A program made the translations under genes and the position numbers. From NCBI GenBank assembly GCA_019456245.1, contig VRUF01000001.1, positions 1 through 27,546 of the forward strand: DNA of 27,546 nucleotides, in the 5' to 3' direction. Positions 1 through 6,998 of this stretch are shown piece by piece (position 1 is the stretch's first letter; the number at the start of each line of letters is the position of its first letter). The DNA comes from Planctomycetota bacterium. Its GTDB lineage: Bacteria; Planctomycetota; Phycisphaerae; Sedimentisphaerales; Anaerohalosphaeraceae. The notes under the pieces were generated by a model that worked only from the letters and a program-made list of their open reading frames with translations, had not been told where the DNA came from and did no database searches.

Positions 1-29
1 GGCCTTCACTTGCTTGGTTGGGAGATATT

Positions 30-725
30 ATGCTTGCGTGGACAAAAGCTGATTTCGATTCGGCCTATTCAATCCGAGTAGAGCGCCAGTTTGGCGGACA
101 TCCGAGTCGCGCCGGTCGCCCTGAAATGCGCCTGCACTATCACGAATGGGCGATCAAGCCGATCATGGTGAATCGCTGGCGCCGGCTGTTGCGGGTACTA
201 ACACCAGCAATCGACGCGGCAGATCGTGTCCTCATTGTCGGTGCTGGCTTTGGCTGGGGTGTGCGTGCGCTTCGTAGGCGTATCGGCTGTAGCGCCATCG
301 GCACTGACACATCGCCGTTCATTCAGACCGAAAAGGACAACGACGACAGCATTGAGGTCAGCGCCGCAGTTACTGCTGCCGGGCTTGATCCGACGACCGG
401 TCGTGGGCTGGAATTGCTTAAGCTTGTCAAAACGTCCGGCGCTAGAGTGAAGGAGCTGGTGCTTGACGAAGATTTATCGACAGTCGAGTCGCGCCAGAAT
501 GTCCGCGCAGCGCTGCGCGGCGGCCCGACATGGATTATCACCGAGGACTTGGTGACAGATGCGATAACCGACGCCGAGATCACGACCATGGCCGGCCACT
601 TTGATAAATCGACGGCGCGTAAGATTTGGCTATACACGCCGACCCAGGCGAGAACATCAGAGCAGCTCGCCGCGCTGACCGGTCACAAGGTCATCGAGTT
701 CGGCACCTACAGGATTGTGGGCTAA
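30..725 (+). CDS. SAM-methyltransferase-like Rossmann protein, phage
   Basis: This is a 231-residue protein. The ATG at 30 is chosen because GGGAG lies five bases upstream; an in-frame TTG at 18 lacks such spacing. Residues 67-78 (VLIVGAGFGWGV) form a glycine-rich motif I after a beta strand, and an acidic residue (D93) follows the next strand, as in SAM-dependent methyltransferases. After that the sequence departs from the family, and no NPPY or similar catalytic motif is visible, so activity is unproven. The stop overlaps the next start (TAATG), which ties it to the tail operon. By eye its DNA is richer in G+C than most of the window, hinting at separate acquisition. It could also be a virion-associated protein that keeps only the fold. 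Confidence 0.6.
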   Translation: MLAWTKADFDSAYSIRVERQFGGHPSRAGRPEMRLHYHEWAIKPIMVNRWRRLLRVLTPAIDAADRVLIVGAGFGWGVRALRRRIGCSAIGTDTSPFIQTEKDNDDSIEVSAAVTAAGLDPTTGRGLELLKLVKTSGARVKELVLDEDLSTVESRQNVRAALRGGPTWIITEDLVTDAITDAEITTMAGHFDKSTARKIWLYTPTQARTSEQLAALTGHKVIEFGTYRIVG

Positions 726-2740
726 TGGCTTTGCCAGCTACAATAATTGCGACACCTGGAATACCAGGTCACAGTCCTCCACATAAGTCATCTGCTGGTG
801 CGTTTTACGCCGTAATAAAAAGCAGCGCGACTTCACAAATTGATGCTTATAAAGCTACTGATCCTTCAGATAGTTGGGTGAAACAAGATGACGCTGGCAG
901 TCCAGTTGGTGCGCGCAGCGTATTGGCCGCCTATCAGGATGGCGACCTTATACATTTAGCTGACTATCAATCGACCAGTGGTGAGTATCAATACCATCAA
1001 TTCAACATGGCAACGGATAGCTGGGATGTTGTTGACGAGCTGATCGACACATTAACAAATAATCCCACTAATCCTTGGATCAGCATTTCTGTTCGTTCAG
1101 ATGGCGATGTCGTCGTTGTCTATGCGGGCGACACCGACCAAGTAATGGGAGGGAAGAAAGAGCGCGTCGATGCAAATATCAGAACTGGCGGGACTTGGGG
1201 CGGAGCAGTCGCGCTTGATGCCGCCGGGGACATTCACTACGGGAACCCGAACGTTGTCAAGGGGCCGCTCACCGATGACATGCACATCCTGTGGCAGCAG
1301 ACAGCGAACATCGCGGACCCGCCAGCCTCGTGGGCGCAGACCGAGGCCAGGACGCTCGATCCAGCTAACGTGCTTAGTACACTGGTCACTGATGCTCAAG
1401 ATACTGATACCGAATTGTTGTCAATACAGAATCCGGTTTCTTATGAGGATTCAGGTACACAGAGGATGCTTTGGGGTGGGAAAGGGCATCGCTTTTGGCC
1501 TTGTACTGAGGATGCTGGGGACGATATTTTATTTGGTACTGCTGTCGATTCTCCAATCCTTCCAAATATAGAGTCGAACGGGGAAATATCAGTTGTTACT
1601 CTTGTTGAGTTAGATGGTGTAATTCACGATCTGTATTCTTCGTCAACAGACCTAGACCTTTACTACACAAAAAGTACCGATGACGGCGCGACGTGGGATA
1701 CGCCGACTGAGGAACTGGATGCAATAAGCTGTCTCCATATTTCGGCCAACATTTATACGCGAGGCGGCGATACGGTGCTGGCCTATCTCTACGATGACGG
1801 CGGTGTTCAGAAGTATAACGAGAAGGTATTATCTGCTGGTGGTGGCTTCATCGAGCAAGGAACCCTCGGGTCGTTGTTACTTACTGGTTTAGCAGGAACG
1901 CTGATAGCGAAGCAGGGTTTCATCTCAGCCGGTATTATAGGTGATACAGTAGTAACTGGTTTAGTAGGAACACGGAAGACCGGCTGGATTGACCAAGCAA
2001 CTGTTGGGCCTATCGCAGTCACAGGCGCGCAAGGGCAGTTTATTTCCGCTTGGGTTAAGCAGGCTACAGAAGGCCCACTAGGTGTTACGGGGGAAGTTGG
2101 AACTTTAGTTACTGGAGTAGCTTACATTCAGCAAGCGTTGGAAGGGCTGCTCGATGTTACTGGACAGGCCGGCGTTGCGAAAGTTGGCTTTATCTCTACC
2201 GGCCTGCAGGGCGACATAACCGTCACAGGCTTGCAAGGCGTTCTCGTTACTGGAGGCGAATTCATTGAGCAAGCCTTAATAGGAAACATAGGTGCAACGG
2301 GCCTAGCTGGTGACATTGTTACCGGCCAGGGCTTTATTTCTCAAGCGCTGTTGGGTCAAGTTGATGTAAATGATTTACTGGGAAATGTCAAGGCCGGCTT
2401 CGTCTCGCAGGCACTTGAAGGCGCACTTAACTTAACAGGAGCGCAGGGTGCTTACATATCTGCTTGGGTAAAGCAGGCGATTGAAGGGGCTGTCGTTGTA
2501 ATTGGTGGACAGGGCACGCTTCTTGCGAATAAAGCTTTCATCGTACAGGCACAGGAAGGAACTATAGATGTGGCAGGTCTCGTGGGTGTCAATGCACGAG
2601 GCCTTATTGACCAAGCAACAGAGGGTTCTGTTGCTATTGTGGGTTTACGAGGTACGTTGATTCTCACAGAGTCCGAGGAAGATTTTGTCTTCGTCGATAT
2701 GTGGGATAACGTCTTCGTCGATGGGTGGGATGATATTTAA
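725..2740 (+). CDS. Asp-box (sialidase-like) tail protein with 12 tandem repeats
   Basis: This 671-residue protein is probably a virion surface or receptor-binding protein. The ATG at 725 shares its A with the preceding stop. The N-terminal ~370 residues are beta-rich and contain an Asp-box (STDDGATW, near residue 323), the turn motif of sialidase/BNR beta-propellers. Catalytic sialidase residues cannot be assigned by eye. Residues 374-649 are twelve 22- or 24-residue repeats of the type GFIxQAxxGxxxVTGLxGT. The end carries two short FVD-x-WD-like copies. Function is inferred from fold signatures and its position among tail genes; it may bind host glycans or be a capsid or tail decoration. 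A block around 1160-1370 is noticeably more G+C-rich than its flanks, suggesting mosaic recombination. Confidence 0.65.
   Translation: MALPATIIATPGIPGHSPPHKSSAGAFYAVIKSSATSQIDAYKATDPSDSWVKQDDAGSPVGARSVLAAYQDGDLIHLADYQSTSGEYQYHQFNMATDSWDVVDELIDTLTNNPTNPWISISVRSDGDVVVVYAGDTDQVMGGKKERVDANIRTGGTWGGAVALDAAGDIHYGNPNVVKGPLTDDMHILWQQTANIADPPASWAQTEARTLDPANVLSTLVTDAQDTDTELLSIQNPVSYEDSGTQRMLWGGKGHRFWPCTEDAGDDILFGTAVDSPILPNIESNGEISVVTLVELDGVIHDLYSSSTDLDLYYTKSTDDGATWDTPTEELDAISCLHISANIYTRGGDTVLAYLYDDGGVQKYNEKVLSAGGGFIEQGTLGSLLLTGLAGTLIAKQGFISAGIIGDTVVTGLVGTRKTGWIDQATVGPIAVTGAQGQFISAWVKQATEGPLGVTGEVGTLVTGVAYIQQALEGLLDVTGQAGVAKVGFISTGLQGDITVTGLQGVLVTGGEFIEQALIGNIGATGLAGDIVTGQGFISQALLGQVDVNDLLGNVKAGFVSQALEGALNLTGAQGAYISAWVKQAIEGAVVVIGGQGTLLANKAFIVQAQEGTIDVAGLVGVNARGLIDQATEGSVAIVGLRGTLILTESEEDFVFVDMWDNVFVDGWDDI
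1844..2671 (+). repeat. Twelve in-frame protein repeats of 22/24 residues
   Basis: Twelve consecutive repeats were counted directly in the translation, with lengths 24, 22, 22, 24, 22, 24, 24, 22, 22, 24, 22 and 24 residues. Each begins with an aromatic or hydrophobic strand (GFI, AWV, AYI and similar), then QA-x-x-G, then VTG-x-x-G. The DNA has diverged much more than the protein, so selection is on the protein fold, probably a repetitive beta solenoid or fibre. Units 3-4 and 9-10 resemble each other closely (both contain an AWVKQA start), suggesting block duplication. Confidence 0.85.
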
Positions 2741-2750
2741 GGAGGTTATT

Positions 2751-2903
2751 ATGGAAGCTCAATTTTGGTGGGGATTTGGAACGGCGCTGCTTATGGTAGT
2801 GGCTATCTACTTCATTTACTTGCGAATTTCGGTCGGAAGTGTTTCCGAAGGAGTCGCAGCTGCGTGGGTCAACTTAACTGACGCAGTTCGCAGAGTTAAG
2901 TAG
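2751..2903 (+). CDS. Small single-span membrane protein
   Basis: A 50-residue protein whose start is fixed by a perfect AAGGAGG sequence directly after the preceding stop, five to six bases before ATG 2751. A hydrophobic stretch (about residues 8-24, WGFGTALLMVVAIYFIY) forms one transmembrane helix, followed by an amphipathic, basic C-terminal part. It sits immediately before the holin gene, so a role in lysis (accessory holin, antiholin or membrane partner) is plausible. No family was recognised. Confidence 0.7.
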   Translation: MEAQFWWGFGTALLMVVAIYFIYLRISVGSVSEGVAAAWVNLTDAVRRVK

Positions 2904-2911
2904 GAGGAAGC

Positions 2912-3340
2912 ATGTTAGAGCTAATTGGGACACTTGCCAAAACGGCGCTTAGTCCTCTCTTAAATCTTATCCCAGATAAGAACGCACGTGCTGCGGCGGA
3001 AGAGGCGGCCGTATCTCAGATGCAAGAAGGCTTAGTAGCTATCGTTCAAGGACAGCTAAAGATAAACATGAAGGAAGCAGAGCACGCCTCTATCTTCGTT
3101 GCTGGCTGGCGGCCGGCTATCGGTTGGATTTGCGGCGCTGGCTTAGGCTGGAACTTCATTATCCAGCCGATCTTCATGTGGCTTATCTTCGTATTCGGTG
3201 TAGAAATAGAAGGCGCCCCGAGGTTGGAGATCGCCGGCTTGATAACTCTCTTGGGTGGTATGTTAGGTCTAGGTGGACTGCGTACTTATGAGAAACGGCT
3301 TGGAGTTGCCCGAGGCGGTATAGGTAAGAAAAGCAGTTGA
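2912..3340 (+). CDS. Three-helix holin (GTA/phage holin-3TM type)
   Basis: This 142-residue protein has a strong AGGAGGA ribosome site before ATG 2912. It starts with a short hydrophobic segment and an alanine/glutamate-rich helix. The GWRPAIGW motif (residues 65-72) follows, then two further membrane segments (about 73-98 and 107-123) and a basic tail. A WRPAIGW motif before the membrane helices is characteristic of the GTA_holin_3TM family. It would form inner-membrane lesions at the end of infection. No endolysin or spanin gene was recognised nearby, so the muralytic partner is outside the window or carried by another protein. Confidence 0.85.
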   Translation: MLELIGTLAKTALSPLLNLIPDKNARAAAEEAAVSQMQEGLVAIVQGQLKINMKEAEHASIFVAGWRPAIGWICGAGLGWNFIIQPIFMWLIFVFGVEIEGAPRLEIAGLITLLGGMLGLGGLRTYEKRLGVARGGIGKKSS

Positions 3341-3380
3341 TCGGGTGAACTTTTAACTAAAATTCATACGGAGAATTGTC

Positions 3381-3509
3381 ATGCCAGTCAAGAGATGTAC
3401 AAGCAGAGGAAAGCCTGGCTATAAATGGGGCGACAAGGGAAAGTGCTATACAGGACCGGGCGCGAGAGCTAAAGCAGCAAAACAGGGTCGGGCAATAAAA
3501 GCTAATTAG
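3381..3509 (+). CDS. Small basic glycine/lysine-rich phage protein
   Basis: A 42-residue ORF with GGAGA upstream of ATG 3381, filling the space between the holin and adaptor genes. The protein is very basic, with a Cys near the start, a core of GKPGYKWGDKGKCYTG, and an alanine/lysine-rich helix ending GRAIKAN. Similar tiny proteins with a KPGYKWG-x-x-GKCYTG core are, from memory, recurrent next to structural genes in tailed phages, but no function is known to me. The paired Cys residues could bind metal or form a disulphide; nucleic-acid binding is possible from the charge. Confidence 0.7.
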   Translation: MPVKRCTSRGKPGYKWGDKGKCYTGPGARAKAAKQGRAIKAN

Positions 3510-3519
3510 GGGAAGTAAT

Positions 3520-4158
3520 ATGCCGAGTGGACAAGACGCCCTTAATGCTATGATGCGGCGTTTAGGGCGTAGAACAGAGGCACAGCTGCGGACAGATTGC
3601 TTGGACGAGCTGAATGCGCTGATCGACGAGATCGAGAATGGCCCCTTCTTTCCTTTCTTCTTGGAAGCGGAAGATACGTCACTGGTGACAGTTGCATCCG
3701 TGCGGACTGTAGCGTTGCCGACAGATTTCGGCTTGGAGATTGAGGAGTCTGCCTTCAGGATTAAGAATGCAGACGGAGACTTCAAATATCCTAATAAGAT
3801 GAGCAAAGAGGAAATTGATGGGAAGTATCTGAACGCTGACCCTGATTTCCCCACTGCATACGCTATCTTTGGGAATGATATATACTTAGGGCCGACGCCT
3901 GATGTCGTCTATACTATGGCGCTTCCCTATTACAAAACGACTGGAGCGCTCGCAGATGACGCTACAAATGACCCTTTGTGGCTCGAGCACGCTTTTAATT
4001 GGGTGTGTAATGAAGCTGGCAGCAGCGTGGCCGACCTCGTTATGCAGAATCAGAAGCTCGCGGATAGGTTAATGCTTCGCGCAGCCAAAGCGAAGAAAGC
4101 TTTGTGGAAGCAGCACAATGCTCGCGAGCACATTAACAAGAAGTACGTGGTGGAGTGA
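3520..4158 (+). CDS. Head-tail adaptor / tail tubular protein A (T7 gp11-like)
   Basis: A 212-residue protein with GGGGAAG five bases before ATG 3520. The first ~45 residues are helical (a DALNAMMRRLG start, then a DELNALIDEIE helix), and FFPFFLEAE begins a beta region carrying a LPTDF turn. The C-terminal third is a long alanine/lysine-rich helix. This layout, with a loop containing PTAYAIFGN followed by LGPTPD, matches podoviral adaptors of the gp11/P22 gp4 type that form a ring between portal and tail nozzle. The nozzle-like gene follows downstream, as in T7. Assignment to the broad adaptor family is fairly secure; a precise subfamily is not claimed. Confidence 0.75.
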   Translation: MPSGQDALNAMMRRLGRRTEAQLRTDCLDELNALIDEIENGPFFPFFLEAEDTSLVTVASVRTVALPTDFGLEIEESAFRIKNADGDFKYPNKMSKEEIDGKYLNADPDFPTAYAIFGNDIYLGPTPDVVYTMALPYYKTTGALADDATNDPLWLEHAFNWVCNEAGSSVADLVMQNQKLADRLMLRAAKAKKALWKQHNAREHINKKYVVE

Positions 4159-4159
4159 T

Positions 4160-4549
4160 ATGGGACTTGAAACTGCAAGTTTTATCTTCGAGTTAGTTAC
4201 GACCAACCCTCCTGGCGCTGATGACAAGAGTGAAGGAGACGATCACCTACGCTTGATAAAAAGTGTTCTGAAGTCGCAGTTTCCAAACTTCATCGCAGCA
4301 GCTATGAACGCGACCGTAGCGGAGCTTAATCAAAGCGTAGGCTTGACAGATACAATACTCAACCTGTTGCTGTTGAAGCTTGATCTCTCTGAAGTAGTTG
4401 CGGGTGTTGGAGATGTACCTAGGAACGCGGAAGGACTTATGACAGATCTTCACGCGGATATCTGGGACGGCGCTAACCTGCTGGTGGCGACGATAGCTCC
4501 AACTACGGAAGGGGTGGACGGCGACATCTACTTTGAACGAGAGACTTAA
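4160..4549 (+). CDS. Small tail-fibre N-terminal-type protein
   Basis: A 129-residue protein. ATG 4160 is preferred over an in-frame upstream codon at 4118 because GGAG sits four bases before it and it follows the adaptor stop directly. Residues 1-40 (LVTTNPPGADDKSEGDDHLR, then a LIKSVLK helix and FPNF) match the conserved N-terminal module seen on many phage tail fibres and collar proteins, which docks fibres to the tail. It ends GVDGDIYFERE, also a common fibre motif. Here the module stands alone instead of heading a long fibre, so it may be an anchor for the next two proteins. Confidence 0.7.
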   Translation: MGLETASFIFELVTTNPPGADDKSEGDDHLRLIKSVLKSQFPNFIAAAMNATVAELNQSVGLTDTILNLLLLKLDLSEVVAGVGDVPRNAEGLMTDLHADIWDGANLLVATIAPTTEGVDGDIYFERET

Positions 4550-5406
4550 TGCCTCAGCCAAGTATATGGTACAAAGTCTCTGGCGTCTGGAAGGTCGTTA
4601 AGAGAGTTTATCTTAAAGTAAATGGCGTCTGGAAGGATGTCACCTTTGCTTACTATAAGGTTTCTGGCACCTTCAAGGAAGTCCACGATAATAGAGTACG
4701 GACGGATATTACTCTTTCCACGAATCAGGTTGATTACGACCTCTTCGTGGCGGCCGGCAGCCCTACACTTGCAGTACGGGTTTTCTTAACTATCGACGCT
4801 GCGGTAGAGCTTACAGCTACAGTAGGCAGTTCCTCGCTGAACGCTCTTGGCTTCCCACTAAACTCAATTATTGATATAACCAATAGTGGGCTTATCAGGG
4901 CTGGAGGCGGTTTTGGTGGACAGGGCGGCGGTCTCTCTTCGGGAGCTGCAACGCCGGGCCAAGACGGTCCCCATGCTATCCAAAGCAATCAGAGCATTAA
5001 ACTTACCAACACTGTCACTGGTGTTATTGAAGGTGGTGGTGGAGGCGGCGGCGGTGGTGGTGCAGGCGATACAGGCGGAGCCGAGCCACTAGACCGTGGA
5101 GGAGGCGGAGGTGGAGGCGGCTATCCCAACGGTACAGGTGGTACAGGTGGTCAAGTTCCTGGCCCAGGAGACGGCGCAGACGGCGCAGACGGAACTCTAA
5201 GCGGAGGTGGCCTTGGTGGAGCCAATGGTGGAGGTGACGCTGGAGATGGAGGCAATGGCGGTGACGTTGCGACTGCCGGCTTCAATGGAATCAACGGCGG
5301 ACAAGGACCCGGAGGGTCTGGAGGCGACGCGGGAAAGGCTGTAGGCTTAACCTCAGGAACTACAGATTTGAATAACTCTGGAACGATAACTGGAGTGGTA
5401 GACTGA
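4549..5406 (+). CDS. Glycine-rich tail adhesin-like protein
   Basis: A 285-residue protein translationally coupled to its neighbours (TAATG at the start, TGATG at the end). Residues 4-47 hold three ~14-residue repeats of the form Y-x-KVxGxWK-x-V, which suggest a small beta assembly. Residues ~55-115 are beta-rich. Residues ~115-265 are dominated by glycine runs (eight or more consecutive Gly) separated by Asp/Asn/Pro turns. Glycine-rich polyproline-II bundles of this kind form the host-binding tip of phage adhesins such as T-even gp38-type proteins. A receptor-tip role is inferred from composition and from position between fibre-type genes; the fold was not verified. Confidence 0.6.
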   Translation: MPQPSIWYKVSGVWKVVKRVYLKVNGVWKDVTFAYYKVSGTFKEVHDNRVRTDITLSTNQVDYDLFVAAGSPTLAVRVFLTIDAAVELTATVGSSSLNALGFPLNSIIDITNSGLIRAGGGFGGQGGGLSSGAATPGQDGPHAIQSNQSIKLTNTVTGVIEGGGGGGGGGGAGDTGGAEPLDRGGGGGGGGYPNGTGGTGGQVPGPGDGADGADGTLSGGGLGGANGGGDAGDGGNGGDVATAGFNGINGGQGPGGSGGDAGKAVGLTSGTTDLNNSGTITGVVD

Positions 5407-6998
5407 TGCCTATTATCGAAATCGCTGCAGGAAATATGGGACTGGTGCGAGACATCCCTGCACATCGACTTCCACCTGAAGTCTTCAGTGATGTGCTAAA
5501 TATGCGCTTCGTCGATGGCGCAGTTGAACGTATGCTTGGGGATAATCAAGTATATGGGACGCTGTTGGATACACCTGAGTACTTGAAGTCGTTTCCTCCG
5601 ATAGCTACTCCAGTTTGGCTCTATGGAAACGATACTCGCGTTTATGCTGTACAGGGTGGCACTCATGCCGAGATAACTGATACGGTTACTTTTCCTACTG
5701 GCATGGGGGGGCAGAACGATCAGCGGCCGAATATGGGTATCCTCAACGGAATAGGTTACTTCAATAATATCAACGATGTACCTCAGCAGTGGACGCCTAT
5801 CGCGACCAGCCAAGATTTGGCAGGACTAGCTAATTGGCCCAGCACTTTGCGATGTAACGCTTTACGAAGTTTTAAGAATTTCCTCATCGCAATTAGAACT
5901 CAGGATACGGGGGTAGATCAACCTTTCAATATAAGGTGGAGTTCGCCGGCCGTTCCTGGAGCGGTTCCCCCCAGTTGGGATATAGCCGACCCGACGCAAG
6001 AAGCTGGTGAACGTGACCTAGCAGATACAGATGACTATGTAGTTGATGGCCTGCACTTAGGCAACGTCTTCATGGTTTACAAAGAACGCTCCACTATAGG
6101 TATGGAGTTTATAGGACAGCCAAACATATTTCGGACACCCACCATTTTGGAAGCTGACGGAATCCTGCACAGAGACTGTGCTGCGAACTTCCCCGGAGGT
6201 CACTTCGTTGTAACTAAGAACGACATTATAGTGCATACCGGCCAGCGCGGCTCGAGTCAAAGTATTATTAAGTCGCGGCTGAGAAGGTGGCTCTTCAAGC
6301 AGATTGATTCGGATAACTTCTTCAATAGCTATGTAGTAACGAACTACCCGAAGCACGAAGTGTGGTTTTGCTTTCCCGAGGCCGGCGACACCTACGCACG
6401 GACAGCTTTAGTTTGGAACTGGGATAACCAGACTATAGGAATTCGACAGCTCGACCAGACGAAGTTTGCTGATGCAGGGCCGGTCAACGACGTAGCTGTT
6501 TCTCAATCTTGGGACGCAGATACCGAATCTTGGGACTCAGATGTTAGTGCTTGGGGAGGGCAAGAGTTGGAACTGAGTGCCTTCCGGCCGGTACTTTTGC
6601 AGGGCGCGCAGTTTCAACAGACCGATGTGACTGATAAGATGGGAACAGCGGCTGCAGATTATACTAGCTTCGTAGAGAGGACAGGACTTGCGATTGCTGG
6701 CCGGGACAGGCAAGGAGCACCTATAGTCGATCCCAGTATCGTGAAGTTGATAAGAGGAGTTTATCCGCTAATAGAGGCTCCTTCTGGAACAGTTATTAAA
6801 ACTCGCTTAGGGATGCAGGATGATTTGAGCGCAGCTATACGATGGCTGCCGGAGAGTAATTTTATTGTAGGACAAGACAGTTTCACAGACGGAATTATTA
6901 GCGGCCGGTATGCTGCAGTTCGCTTCAGCACCACTGCTGGTGTCACTTGGAAACTTACAGGATACTCTTTAGATATTGAACCTCTGGGGGCTTTCTAG
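5406..6998 (+). CDS. Tail nozzle protein (T7 gp12 / tubular protein B-like)
   Basis: A 530-residue beta-rich protein whose ATG overlaps the preceding stop. Its start (IIEIAAGNMGLVRDIPAHRLPP) and the DVLNMRFVDGAVER segment resemble the opening strand and blade of podoviral tail nozzle or stabilisation proteins. Further blades follow, including YNFNNxNDVPQ-like and WNWDNQTIGIRQL segments. Such proteins form a hexameric propeller tube under the adaptor and carry fibres. The position downstream of the adaptor and upstream of the internal virion proteins matches T7 gp12. The assignment rests on architecture and gene order; P22 gp10-like is the alternative label. Confidence 0.7.
   Translation: MPIIEIAAGNMGLVRDIPAHRLPPEVFSDVLNMRFVDGAVERMLGDNQVYGTLLDTPEYLKSFPPIATPVWLYGNDTRVYAVQGGTHAEITDTVTFPTGMGGQNDQRPNMGILNGIGYFNNINDVPQQWTPIATSQDLAGLANWPSTLRCNALRSFKNFLIAIRTQDTGVDQPFNIRWSSPAVPGAVPPSWDIADPTQEAGERDLADTDDYVVDGLHLGNVFMVYKERSTIGMEFIGQPNIFRTPTILEADGILHRDCAANFPGGHFVVTKNDIIVHTGQRGSSQSIIKSRLRRWLFKQIDSDNFFNSYVVTNYPKHEVWFCFPEAGDTYARTALVWNWDNQTIGIRQLDQTKFADAGPVNDVAVSQSWDADTESWDSDVSAWGGQELELSAFRPVLLQGAQFQQTDVTDKMGTAAADYTSFVERTGLAIAGRDRQGAPIVDPSIVKLIRGVYPLIEAPSGTVIKTRLGMQDDLSAAIRWLPESNFIVGQDSFTDGIISGRYAAVRFSTTAGVTWKLTGYSLDIEPLGAF

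Noticed and set aside
1844..2671. Possible CRISPR-like array
   Set aside because: The periodicity is in protein sequence with two unit lengths and strongly diverged DNA, lying wholly inside a coding frame.
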